Positions 11,090 through 21,748 of a stretch of 64,000 nt of DNA are shown here, in pieces. Each line of letters starts with the position of its first letter. The stretch's first letter is position 1. The notes beneath the pieces were generated by a model. The model had not been told where the DNA came from. It searched no databases and saw nothing but the letters and a program-made list of their open reading frames with translations. The DNA is taken from assembly GCA_020186115.1 (NCBI GenBank), contig WSYJ01000059.1, forward strand, positions 62,001-126,000. Reading direction: 5' to 3'. A program made the position numbers and the translations under genes. Origin of the DNA: Histomonas meleagridis. Taxonomy: Eukaryota > Parabasalia > Tritrichomonadida > Dientamoebidae.

Positions 11090-11376
11090 TTATTTTTTTT
11101 CGTCCTCTTTGAGAGCAAAAGATTTTTTATATGTTTTAATTATATTTCTCATGAGAATTGTGAATGCTTCTGTAACATTTTGAAAGTTTTTGATCGAAAT
11201 TTCAATAAAGTCAACACCTGGTTTTTGTGCAAGCTCTTCTCCTTCTATGTTACACATCTTGAATCTTTTAGATCAATTTGATTTCCAATACAAATAATGG
11301 GTACATTGTCGAACCTCCATTCATTAAAGCGTATTTGAGTGACCTTTTACCATCACTTTCAAAAATTGTGATGAAA
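11090..11376 (-). pseudogene. Broken Ras-like small GTPase, C-terminal half
   Basis: Read on the minus strand, pieces in different frames match the second half of a Ras/Rab GTPase. One piece reads FNEWRFDNVPIICIGNQIDL, the G4 region with NQID in place of NKxD. It is followed by a TAG, then in another frame EGEELAQKPGVDFIEISIK, where EIS matches the G5 SAK region. A final helix (NVTEAFTILMRNI) and a lysine-rich tail end at a TAA (11090-11092). The P-loop half was not found. The fragment lies just before the HECT gene. It is a decayed gene, not an active GTPase. Confidence 0.75.
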
Positions 11377-11429
11377 GGGGCAAAATCTTCCATTTGGTAA
11401 CCGTTGGCATTTTTAAATCTGGATACCTA

Positions 11430-14400
11430 ATGGGAGGATCTCAAAGTACACCTCCTAAAAGCTCCAAATCTCCACAAAGGCCATCAACTACTCAAAGCAA
11501 GCCATCAACAACAACTCGACAACAAACAACTTCACCAAAAAAAGAAGATATAATTTCACAAATTCCTGATTTTTCTTTTATTCATAATAAATATCAAGAG
11601 ATTAAATACCATCAGAAAAAAACTGAACTTGATTCTATCGATATTTCACCAGATGATTTGTTTTTAATTGCAACATTACTTCCTCAGTTTTGCGATTCTC
11701 CTCATGACATGATTCGTACAGCAATCAGGTTTTCTACAAACAGAGCAGAACGTAGTAATCCCGATAATTTTTCGCAATTTGAGTGTAATCAAAACATGAA
11801 TTACTGTCGAAAAGTTGCAATAAATCGATGTAAAGTACGACGCAAAATACGTTCAACTCCCACAATTAATTTACCAACGCTTCCATCTAAAGATCATTAT
11901 AATGAAATATCAATTGACAATATCATTTCATTTTTAAAAGGAAATTGGGTTCATCAAAATGAGCAACTTCTTCAACAAATGAATTCTTTACTTATTAATC
12001 TTTGTAAAGGAGCCATGACAACACCAGATATTCAATCAAAAGAACGATTTCATCAAATTATATCGGGAATATTAGGCAATGATTTATGTGAAATGTTATT
12101 ACCACAAGAAGATTTTGATTTAGAAAAAATACATCAACAGAATATTGACAATCTCAAAAAGATTGAGGAATCACAAAATGGAATTTCATTATCATTTGAT
12201 TTAACATCACCAGCGTCGACAATTAAAATCGATTCTAATATAGTTTTACGACAAGGAATGTGTAGTGATGGCACATTTTTATTTTTATTAACCAAAACAA
12301 AGAATTTAATTGTATATCCAATTTATAAAGGATTAATCATTGATGAATCAGTTGCAAATTATTTATTTTCATCATTTGATATTGATGATAATTCGATAAT
12401 ATTTTGTTCTCAAAAACATTTATATATTAAAACGAAAACAAAAGTTTATCAAATATTAATTTCTGATATAACTAAAAGTTCAATTACTTATAATCAAATT
12501 AATAATGAAAGGTTTCAAAATATTGATAATGCATGTTCAGATGGAATATCTTATATTATTAATTATAAAGATCATTCACAATTAATTATTAAAGAAGATA
12601 AAGAACAAAGACTTTATAATGGTTTACCAGATATTCACTTTGAAAATGGAATAATATTTTTAACAAATGGTAAATATCAATGTTTAGCAGGATTAAATAC
12701 AAATACATTTTTCATTATAAGTTATGATTGGTCAGAAATAAATAAATTTAATCTATTTTTCGAAAAAATTAATGAACCAATAGAATCAGCTACAATTAAT
12801 TCGATTCATGACGTAATATTTGTAGCTACAAAAAATGAAAATGATACAATAATTTCTTCTTATTTAATGTATAATTCGAAAAATATTTTATGTAATATTG
12901 AGAATATCAATTTGATCCAAACTGATAATATATATGAACGTTTTGGGAATTTATTATATAAATTTATGATAAAATTATCATTTTCAAATATAATTCCTGA
13001 AAAATTATATGTTAAAAATGATAATTTTATGAATGAATTAAAATCATTAATTAAATTTATTGAAATATTTCAAAAAAACAATGATTTATTTAGAGCTCTT
13101 TTACTTTTATTTGATTTAAATTTAAGGAAATATCAAAATGAAACTATAGCACAATCAATTAAACCAATTTTATTAAATCAATTAATTGATAATAAAAATA
13201 ATCAATTAACTAAAAATATAATTTATGGAGTTATATTTAATAACATTGATTTATTTTATAATGATGAAAATTTAACAAATGAATTCCTTGATTTAATTAA
13301 AAATATGATAAATAATAATAATAAAGGAGAAAACATTAATAATATTTTTATAGATTGGGCACTTAAATGTTTATGGAAATCGAAATTTATAACAAAATTA
13401 ACAATTAATACTGAAATATTCATTGATTTATTTGGTAATAAATGGCCTAAAAAATCATGTTTAAATAATGAATATTCATCATTAATTGATTTTTTATTAA
13501 TTTATCAAGAAAGTTTAATAGATGCATCCACTGAAATTATAGAAAATGATCCTTTAAACTTTAAGAACTCAAAAATCATTGATAACTTATGTAATTATAT
13601 TAAAATTTTATTATGTGAATTCCGTGAATATCTTTTTGAACTTATTAAAACAGAACATGATATTAATCAACGAAAAATTAATTCGAATTCAATCATTTAT
13701 ATGTTAATTAGTAATTTTATGGCTTTAGCATCACCAATAATTAGTTCAAGTAAAATTGCAACAAGAATTATTGATGATACAAATGAAATCATCAAATTCT
13801 TAAATGATTGTTTCATAATGTCAGAAGAAACAAATACATTTTTACAATATTTTGATATGATTTATACTTATGCTATAGCTTGTTTAATTAGAGGTGGTTC
13901 AATATATCAATGTGAATTAGATTATTCATGGCTAATTAGAACTAATTTTAAGAAGAATATTATAATTAATGATAATGTTAATGAAGATAATTTTAATGAA
14001 TATATTCAAGATCAATCAATACGTGATTTTATTATGAATGAAAATAATCCAACAATACAATTTCTAGAAAGAAAGAATATGAAATTAAAAACAAAAGCTA
14101 CAAAATGGATTAATAAAATATTAATAGTTACAGTATGTCATCAAACGAATTTATTAGAATTATTTATTGAAGAAAGTTCAAATAATAATTATATACCAGA
14201 AATGAAAGATATTATTAATAATTGGGTAACTACCTTAAGTAGTAAATATATATATTATAAAAGAAATGACATTAAAAAATCTCAACAATTCTTAACAAAC
14301 TTAATAATATTATTACAATTAAATCCTTCATATAATAATTTCATTTCGAATCCTACTTTTCAATCCGAATATTTACAAAACCTTAAAACATTTATATTAA

Positions 14401-17400
14401 ATAATGATCCATTTTTATTTGAACAAGTATTAAATGCATTACCAGAAAGAATTGAAAACATATTAAAGAGTTTTAATAATTTAAATATATTATGTTTAGA
14501 TATTCAAAACAAATTCTTCCAAAGAATTATTATCGATGGGATTTCAAGAACTGAATCATTCCAAAGACTTGGTTATTTATTATCATTAACACATTTAGAT
14601 GAAAATAATTTAGATATATTAAAGACATTTACAAATACTTTAATGGAAATGATTTTAAATTATGGACAACTTTCATGTTTAGAAGTATTATTTACAATTT
14701 TAGGATCTTGTAAAAGTTTACATGAATTTGCTATTGATGTAATGAATAAATTAACACCATTAATTCAAACTAATAAAGATCCAATATTTTATACTGTTGC
14801 AGGTTTAGCTAATGAAACTAAAACAATACCGGATGAAATATTTAAACCAGATTATTATGATTTTAATAATTTAATTATGTTATCTGCTTGTAAAAATGGA
14901 ATTTGTAATAACTGTACATATGAAATAATCTTTCATTATATACTTCAAGATGAAAATTGGATTCGAAAAATACCAAATGTAAAATTATTCTTTAAATTGA
15001 TCAAGAATTATAATAATTATGAAAAAGCATCAGAATATTTAACATGTGCGTTTGGGTGTATGCATAAATGTTTAACAATTTCTAATATTAATAATTTAAA
15101 TTCATTTGCACAAATAATTTATGGATTTAGAGATTTATTAAATCAAGATACAGAAATTTCAACATGTGTAAAAACTATTTTAGAATCAATAACTATTGAA
15201 TCTAAAATCACAAAAATTTTATTACTTTTTGCTATAATATCTGCTGATTTAACTGAATATGATTCGATTTTCATATTTCGAAATGAAGATGGAAATTGGT
15301 TAAATATTAAAACTTCAATGTTAGATAAATCTTGTTTATTAATACCTATTACACCAACTAATAAATTCATTAAATTTAATAAAGAAAAATATTTCGAACC
15401 AATTCAAGAAATAGAATTAAATATTAATAAATCAATTGATTATGAAAGTATATTATCATTTTGGGATCGTTGTATTAAAAATGAAAATCCTTTATTATAT
15501 AAATTTTATATCCAAACATTAATAAAATATATAACTGAATTAAATATTAACATTGAAATTGATGAAATTTCTAAATCTTCAAAGCCTTATATTAATTATA
15601 ATAATTTATATTTAAGACAAATTGATCTTAAAAGGAAATTTGATCAATCCGAATATTTAACACATGAATATAATAATATATTTGGAAGAATTGATCAAAA
15701 TAATTGGACACATTTATATTTATATAATATAATGAAATTTCAACATTTATTTATGCATATATTTTGGATTGATGATGGATTTATAATTATTAAAGATAAA
15801 AATAATATTTATCTTGAAATTAAATCAGGTTTACATGAAATTATTTATAATAACAATGAAATAATTCATTTCAAAGGTGAAATTTATATTAATACATATA
15901 ATGAAATTGGTTTAATACAAATTAATGAAATTCCATTTTATGTAAATAATAATGCAACAATTGAATTTGTTATTAAATCACCACAAAACTTCATATTACA
16001 AGAAAATAATTTCCCTGAAAACATTGGAAATATTTCATTAAGATTAAATGAAGTCCAACAAAACATTATACGTTATAATAATAAAATTAATTGTATTGAA
16101 GATACTAATGCTAAAGAAGATAATTATACATTTGATATTCAAACTCCACGATTAAAGAATAATATAAATGAAAAAATTAATCGCGAAGGTTATAATGAAT
16201 TTTATTGTTCAAGTTCTGATTCAATACAAGTTGATAAAACACAACAATTTTTAAGTTCTAAATTAACAATTGATTATTTACAAATTAATAATGATATTAA
16301 TATGAGTAATCAATTAAAGAACATTTTAATTGCTCAAGTTATTATAAAGAATGATAAAGCATTAAATGATATTACATTATTATCATTCATTAGATCAGCA
16401 GTAATATCATTAATTGGATCAGAAAATCAAAAGTTTGTTAGTGATAAATTCCCTTATAATTTAGAAATTGGATTTTTCCAAAATTGTTCAAATGGTTTAT
16501 TACAAAGTAAAAACATTCAAAGTATATTTTTAGCAACAAAAATATTACTTAAATCAAATAAATTCTTAGATATATTAGGAAAAGATTTAATTAATATGGC
16601 AGGAGATATTAAATATCATAATCTTTTATATAAGAAAGATTTAATATATATTGCGAAAGATATAAATTATGAACCTAAAGATAAAGATTTTATTATTAAA
16701 TTTGCTGATGGTTCTAAAGGAAAAATTATAATGGATGATTCAGGTAAATGGATGATTAATACCCCAATGATATTTTTGTTTTTATTATGGATATTTATTG
16801 AAAATTGTAATACATCAGAACAAAGAATTTGTGCTAAACTTTCATTAATTAATTGTTGGATAATTGAATCACCAATGATCAAGAAATATTTACCCGAATT
16901 TATGACATATCTTCAACGGAAATTAGAATTTTATCCAAGTGACTTTAATCAAATATATATTAATCATTTAACATATTTAATTTCTACAACAAGAAATGAA
17001 CAATTAATCGGATTTTATGAATCAGAAAAGAATTATTTATCATTAAAATTAAATCAAAACATTAATAATAATTATATTAATATTGATGAAATGAAGAATA
17101 AAATGAATCCAAGTTTATTAAATCATATATTACAATTAATGAAGAATTATAATAAATTAGATACATTTCCTTATTGGGATTTATTACCAATATATGAATC
17201 AATCCTTAAAACTACAAAATATAAATTATATCGAGAAGATTGTCCATATATAATCAATGAGAATTATATCGAAATTAATAATCCAAGTAATGAATCACTT
17301 TTATATATATTTTATTTCCCAAATATAACAAATTTAAATGTTAAAGTTAGTGATGATAAAGAACAATTAAATAAAGGAATTATATTACCATTCGAAAAAC

Positions 17401-19004
17401 ATGAAAATAAAAATGTTATTCAATATATATTAGAATCAAAACAAGTAAAATATATATATACAAATCAAAATAAAATTAATGAATTAAAAGTTAAAATAGA
17501 AATAATTCGAATATTAAAATATAAAGAAGAAATTAATGATCAAAAGTTCCAAAGTTGTATCCAAAAGTTTGCAATTGATTGGACAGATAAAGATACAAAT
17601 GAATTATTAACATTATCATCTGATTATGATATAAATAAAGAAGATTTTAATTGGCTCAAAATTAAAACTCTTCAAATGAAATCATTAATACGGAAATTTG
17701 GAATTATTACATTACAATGTAAAATTGCATGTTTATATTTAATTAATTCGACAATAAATTTATTAAATGAAAGTTCTTTAGAACATTTCCATTTAGGCGA
17801 TGATGAAATGCGACGATTAGCAATTGAAAATTCGAATTTATTACAATATCGAAGTCGATTATTTTTATTTAACATAACTACAAACTATAATCCAATTAAT
17901 ATTTTACAATTTTTAATAAATCCAATAATATTAGATTTAGAACGAGCTAAAGATTTTCTTAATGGTAATTCTAATGACTTAAAAGATAGTATGATATATC
18001 AATTATCTAAATATACAAAAATGTTTAAAGAACGATTTGTATTACCAGTTTGGGGTGTTAAATATAAAGGTTCAGAAGCTGTTGATGTTAGTGGTGTTAC
18101 TAATCAAACAATTACATTATCTACTGAATCATTTACAAACATAAAATCAGAATTATGTATTATAGCGCCAAATTATAATGGTTTAATTGATGAAAATAAA
18201 CCAGAGATAATACCATATCCTACAAAATCGACAAAAGAAATCGAAGAAATATTTTATACATTTGGTATATTATTAGGTTCAATAATTCGATCATCAATGC
18301 CACAAGAAATATTATTCCCGAATTTCATATGGAAATTTTTAAGTGGGAAATCAATATCGATGAATGATATCTATGAAAATGACGTAAATTTGAAAAATGA
18401 AATTCTTCAAATTAAAAATGGACAAATTAAAGATCATTTATGGAATTATAAAGATTGGGATAATTCCATTAAATTCATAAATGGATTTCCGAATGATAAA
18501 CCAATAACAATTGAATCCGTTGATATATATGAGAAAATTGTTATTAGTTTACGAATTAAGTCAATCGAAAAATGGCTTTTGTTAATACGAAATGGATTTT
18601 GGTATAACCAAAACATTAAAGAAACAGCATTCTTAAGTGATGGGTTATTAAAGTTCTTATGTTGTTTCACTACAATTGATATCCAAGGAGTCGTAGATCA
18701 TTTGCAATTCGAAGGTGGTAACCCACAATTAATCGGATTCTTGGAAAGTATTTTGATGAATTTCTCCGAAGATGAAATGAAAAAGTTCTTGTTCTTCACA
18801 ACTGCAATGCCTTCACACCCCAATTTTAATTTTGCAAATGATTACAGAATTAGAGTGGTGTTCAATGATAACCCAATCATATATTTGCCGGCGGTACATA
18901 CATGCAGCAAAACAATAGAAATGCCTGAATACCCGAATTTGAAGATGATGAAGGACAAGTTGATATTGGCAATGAGCCAAGGCGCAGGTATGGAAATTGC
19001 ATAA
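11430..19004 (+). CDS. Giant HECT-type E3 ubiquitin ligase (2524 aa)
   Basis: The last ~330 residues form a HECT domain. It opens with LPVWGVKYKGSEAVDVSGV, has a C-lobe with FEGGNPQLIG, and ends with the catalytic region LPAVHTCSKTIEMPEY. Cys at about 2492 is the thioester residue and the classical HTC core is intact; the C-terminus KLILAMSQGAGMEIA fits the family. HECT ligases take ubiquitin from an E2 onto this cysteine and pass it to substrates. The other 2200 residues are mostly helical and Asn/Ile-rich; a region near residues 270-480 looks like a beta-propeller but is not assigned. The upstream frame begins at a TTG (11394); the first ATG (11430) gives MGGSQS, a good N-myristoylation signal, so membrane attachment is inferred. 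The stop runs into TAAA. Confidence 0.9.
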   Translation: MGGSQSTPPKSSKSPQRPSTTQSKPSTTTRQQTTSPKKEDIISQIPDFSFIHNKYQEIKYHQKKTELDSIDISPDDLFLIATLLPQFCDSPHDMIRTAIRFSTNRAERSNPDNFSQFECNQNMNYCRKVAINRCKVRRKIRSTPTINLPTLPSKDHYNEISIDNIISFLKGNWVHQNEQLLQQMNSLLINLCKGAMTTPDIQSKERFHQIISGILGNDLCEMLLPQEDFDLEKIHQQNIDNLKKIEESQNGISLSFDLTSPASTIKIDSNIVLRQGMCSDGTFLFLLTKTKNLIVYPIYKGLIIDESVANYLFSSFDIDDNSIIFCSQKHLYIKTKTKVYQILISDITKSSITYNQINNERFQNIDNACSDGISYIINYKDHSQLIIKEDKEQRLYNGLPDIHFENGIIFLTNGKYQCLAGLNTNTFFIISYDWSEINKFNLFFEKINEPIESATINSIHDVIFVATKNENDTIISSYLMYNSKNILCNIENINLIQTDNIYERFGNLLYKFMIKLSFSNIIPEKLYVKNDNFMNELKSLIKFIEIFQKNNDLFRALLLLFDLNLRKYQNETIAQSIKPILLNQLIDNKNNQLTKNIIYGVIFNNIDLFYNDENLTNEFLDLIKNMINNNNKGENINNIFIDWALKCLWKSKFITKLTINTEIFIDLFGNKWPKKSCLNNEYSSLIDFLLIYQESLIDASTEIIENDPLNFKNSKIIDNLCNYIKILLCEFREYLFELIKTEHDINQRKINSNSIIYMLISNFMALASPIISSSKIATRIIDDTNEIIKFLNDCFIMSEETNTFLQYFDMIYTYAIACLIRGGSIYQCELDYSWLIRTNFKKNIIINDNVNEDNFNEYIQDQSIRDFIMNENNPTIQFLERKNMKLKTKATKWINKILIVTVCHQTNLLELFIEESSNNNYIPEMKDIINNWVTTLSSKYIYYKRNDIKKSQQFLTNLIILLQLNPSYNNFISNPTFQSEYLQNLKTFILNNDPFLFEQVLNALPERIENILKSFNNLNILCLDIQNKFFQRIIIDGISRTESFQRLGYLLSLTHLDENNLDILKTFTNTLMEMILNYGQLSCLEVLFTILGSCKSLHEFAIDVMNKLTPLIQTNKDPIFYTVAGLANETKTIPDEIFKPDYYDFNNLIMLSACKNGICNNCTYEIIFHYILQDENWIRKIPNVKLFFKLIKNYNNYEKASEYLTCAFGCMHKCLTISNINNLNSFAQIIYGFRDLLNQDTEISTCVKTILESITIESKITKILLLFAIISADLTEYDSIFIFRNEDGNWLNIKTSMLDKSCLLIPITPTNKFIKFNKEKYFEPIQEIELNINKSIDYESILSFWDRCIKNENPLLYKFYIQTLIKYITELNINIEIDEISKSSKPYINYNNLYLRQIDLKRKFDQSEYLTHEYNNIFGRIDQNNWTHLYLYNIMKFQHLFMHIFWIDDGFIIIKDKNNIYLEIKSGLHEIIYNNNEIIHFKGEIYINTYNEIGLIQINEIPFYVNNNATIEFVIKSPQNFILQENNFPENIGNISLRLNEVQQNIIRYNNKINCIEDTNAKEDNYTFDIQTPRLKNNINEKINREGYNEFYCSSSDSIQVDKTQQFLSSKLTIDYLQINNDINMSNQLKNILIAQVIIKNDKALNDITLLSFIRSAVISLIGSENQKFVSDKFPYNLEIGFFQNCSNGLLQSKNIQSIFLATKILLKSNKFLDILGKDLINMAGDIKYHNLLYKKDLIYIAKDINYEPKDKDFIIKFADGSKGKIIMDDSGKWMINTPMIFLFLLWIFIENCNTSEQRICAKLSLINCWIIESPMIKKYLPEFMTYLQRKLEFYPSDFNQIYINHLTYLISTTRNEQLIGFYESEKNYLSLKLNQNINNNYINIDEMKNKMNPSLLNHILQLMKNYNKLDTFPYWDLLPIYESILKTTKYKLYREDCPYIINENYIEINNPSNESLLYIFYFPNITNLNVKVSDDKEQLNKGIILPFEKHENKNVIQYILESKQVKYIYTNQNKINELKVKIEIIRILKYKEEINDQKFQSCIQKFAIDWTDKDTNELLTLSSDYDINKEDFNWLKIKTLQMKSLIRKFGIITLQCKIACLYLINSTINLLNESSLEHFHLGDDEMRRLAIENSNLLQYRSRLFLFNITTNYNPINILQFLINPIILDLERAKDFLNGNSNDLKDSMIYQLSKYTKMFKERFVLPVWGVKYKGSEAVDVSGVTNQTITLSTESFTNIKSELCIIAPNYNGLIDENKPEIIPYPTKSTKEIEEIFYTFGILLGSIIRSSMPQEILFPNFIWKFLSGKSISMNDIYENDVNLKNEILQIKNGQIKDHLWNYKDWDNSIKFINGFPNDKPITIESVDIYEKIVISLRIKSIEKWLLLIRNGFWYNQNIKETAFLSDGLLKFLCCFTTIDIQGVVDHLQFEGGNPQLIGFLESILMNFSEDEMKKFLFFTTAMPSHPNFNFANDYRIRVVFNDNPIIYLPAVHTCSKTIEMPEYPNLKMMKDKLILAMSQGAGMEIA

Positions 19005-19114
19005 AGAAATTGTTTATAAAATATTTTTGTTCAAAAGTTTCTTCCGAACATATAATTTGAATATTATCAAAAACCTCAAAACTATGACTGATATTTTCGA
19101 TTATTTTCTTAGAA

Positions 19115-21561
19115 ATGGAAATTAACCCAATATCTAGCATCAAGGCATCAAATATTAACACTGAAATCAAAATGCGTGGTGTTATTGTTAGGATTAGCAA
19201 CGTAACGAAGAATAAATTCAGATTACAAGGATATGATTCCAATTCAAATGATTTCCCGAAATGCATCCTCTGTTCGTATGACAAACTAGTTGATATAGAA
19301 ATTTACATAGAAGACTATGTTGAAGTTGATGGAATTGTTAAATCCAATCAACAATTGAAGGAAATTTATGTTGAGGTGAAGAGTGTGAAAATTATTACTA
19401 AAGAAGAAGCAGATATTCACCTTATTTCAAAAATAAATTCGTTTTTTAACCCAAATAATTTACAAATTTTAATTGATGATACAATGTCGGGTATTGTTGA
19501 AATATTATCTAAAAAAGCTTGTGAAGATAGTTTTAAGTTAGTTCGAAAAAGATCAATAAAAGAAAAACGATTAACATTATTTTGCAATCAGCATAAAAAT
19601 TATGGAAAAAATGATGATTTAAATAGTGGATGCGAGTTTAAAATACGAATTGGCTCATATATAATTGATAATGAAAGAAAATACCATGTTACAAGTTTCA
19701 ATTTACATCACGATCATTATCTTAATCCATTTATATATGCTCATTTAGCATTAGATGATAAAATCCAAAAATCAATATGCAATATGCTAGATATTGGGAT
19801 TAAACCAAATAAAGTTTTACAATTTATTTCTATTCAATATGGGGTTACATTGTCTCGATAACAAATTAATAGTATTTATTTTAAAAATAAATAATTAAAA
19901 TGTCATAATAAATATTTAGAAACTCAGGAATTAATTGATTATATGGATTCAATTGGAAAACGATCATTTGTTTTTCAGAATGTAGATGATGAAAATATTA
20001 TTTATAGAAAAGCAGTTGCAACTTTCACTAAATATGAACTTCGAGACTTATCTTTATATTCTGATTTTTTTGCAATCGATCCAACATTTGCCAGTTTGAC
20101 AACAAATTGGTCTATTATTCCTCTAACAGTCATTGGACCTGAGAGAGAAATTAGAAGTGCAGGTATAATTTTCACATATTCGTTAAAGGCCGAAATCTTT
20201 TATTGGATATTAAAATTAATATGCACTGAATTTCCAAGTGCAGGAATTTTACAAACAATTTGTTCTGATGATGATGTTGGTCTTGATGGAGCATTTACTT
20301 TAATACAAAAAAGGGATGATAATGAGTTAAAAGAAAAGATCAATAAAATACAGCGTGTTATTCGTTTTTGGCATAAAATGTCCAACTTTATTCAATATAT
20401 GAATTCACAAAATCTTCCTGATGACCAAAAGTCTTATTTAATAAATAAATTTCGATATATGGGAATGACAAGAAACAAATCTATTGCACTATCAATTTCT
20501 CAAATTTCTAAATATTTAGAAGATAATGTATCAAAAAAGTTGAATTCAATATGCAAAAGTCTCATTAATAGTTTTACTTGCGGCTATAATACTAGTTCAA
20601 TTGCAGAGTCATCAAATCGTCAACTAAAAAACATATTACCAGATAGAAAATTAAGTTCAAAAGAAGTTCGTTTATTTATTACTGAAAGTCATCAACAATC
20701 ATTTAATGAAATAAAGTATATTAAACAAGTAAAACCACATAAATTATAAGAACCAAATGTAATCACAATTATGTCAAAATTAAATGTTTCTAAAGCAATT
20801 GCAGAAGCGATCGCAGGATCATGGAAAAACATCAAAAAATTAAAAGGAATGCTTTTTTGTGATGATTATATATTTAATGAAGAATACACATTAAAAAATG
20901 GAGAAAAATATTCTGAGATATTTAAGGTCCATGATTTAATTTGTAATTGCAATAAACAATTACAAGTTGGTATCCCATGTTCACATATAATTAATGTTCT
21001 AGAAATGAATAATTTAAGCGTAATAGATAATATTAAAATAGCAAACAGATGGGTACTAAATCAGCGAAACTTTATTTATCATCATGAAGGTTCAAAATAT
21101 TTTGAAGAAATTATCTATAGAATCACACATTTAAGTCCTCAAGAAAGATTTGTTTTATCTCGGGCAAAGAGAACACCATTATATATGAATTGGCAAGTAG
21201 AAGTCAGGATAAATACGAAAAAGCTATGGCTTCTTCAGATTCTCTAGAAAAAGAACTAAATAATGAATCAATAGAACAGATTGCTACTGATGAAATAGGA
21301 ATTAGAGCCGGAAGAGGTAAAATTAATAGAAATACGAAAAAAGTTAATCCACGTCAATGTCTCATCTGTTCAAAGCCGCATAATACAAAAAGATGCCCCA
21401 GAAGAGGTGAAGTACTTAAATTTGTTCAAGAAGGTGGCTCAATCTTTGGATTAAAGCATTGTTCAATATGTAATCAAACTGGGCATAATTATAAAAAATG
21501 CAAAGCTAGAGAAGCATGGTTAGAAGCTATTCGAAAGGGCGAACTTACTCCAATTGAATAA
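19115..21561 (+). pseudogene. Decayed Mutator-like (MULE) transposase
   Basis: One frame from 19115 to 21247 carries three TAA stops (19859, 19892, 20747), then shifts frame near 21200. Order of parts: a possible OB-fold-like N-terminus (to about 19440); a Cys/His FAR1/WRKY-GCM-like DNA-binding region ending FNLHHDHYLNP; and a MULE catalytic core with FAIDPTF (first Asp), ICSDDD (second Asp) and SIAESSNRQLK (Glu region). A SWIM zinc finger follows (CNCNKQLQVGIPCSHI), then a C-terminal pair of zinc knuckles (CLICSKPHNTKRC and CSICNQTGHNYKKC). MULEs move by cut-and-paste and leave 8-10 bp target duplications. Terminal inverted repeats were not found on either side, so the element is degraded and presumably inactive. 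Confidence 0.85.
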
Positions 21562-21748
21562 ATTTGTTTTGCTTAATTTTATTTGTATTGTTTTTATTTT
21601 ATATGATAATTTTGTTATTTTGTTAGCTTTACATAAATACGTTTATATCAGTACTGATACTTTTTCAAAGAGGGTGCTATTTGTTTATATGCACCGTGTG
21701 CTCTGGAAATGTACCCTTAGTTCAAAATATATAAAAGTGACACATTGA

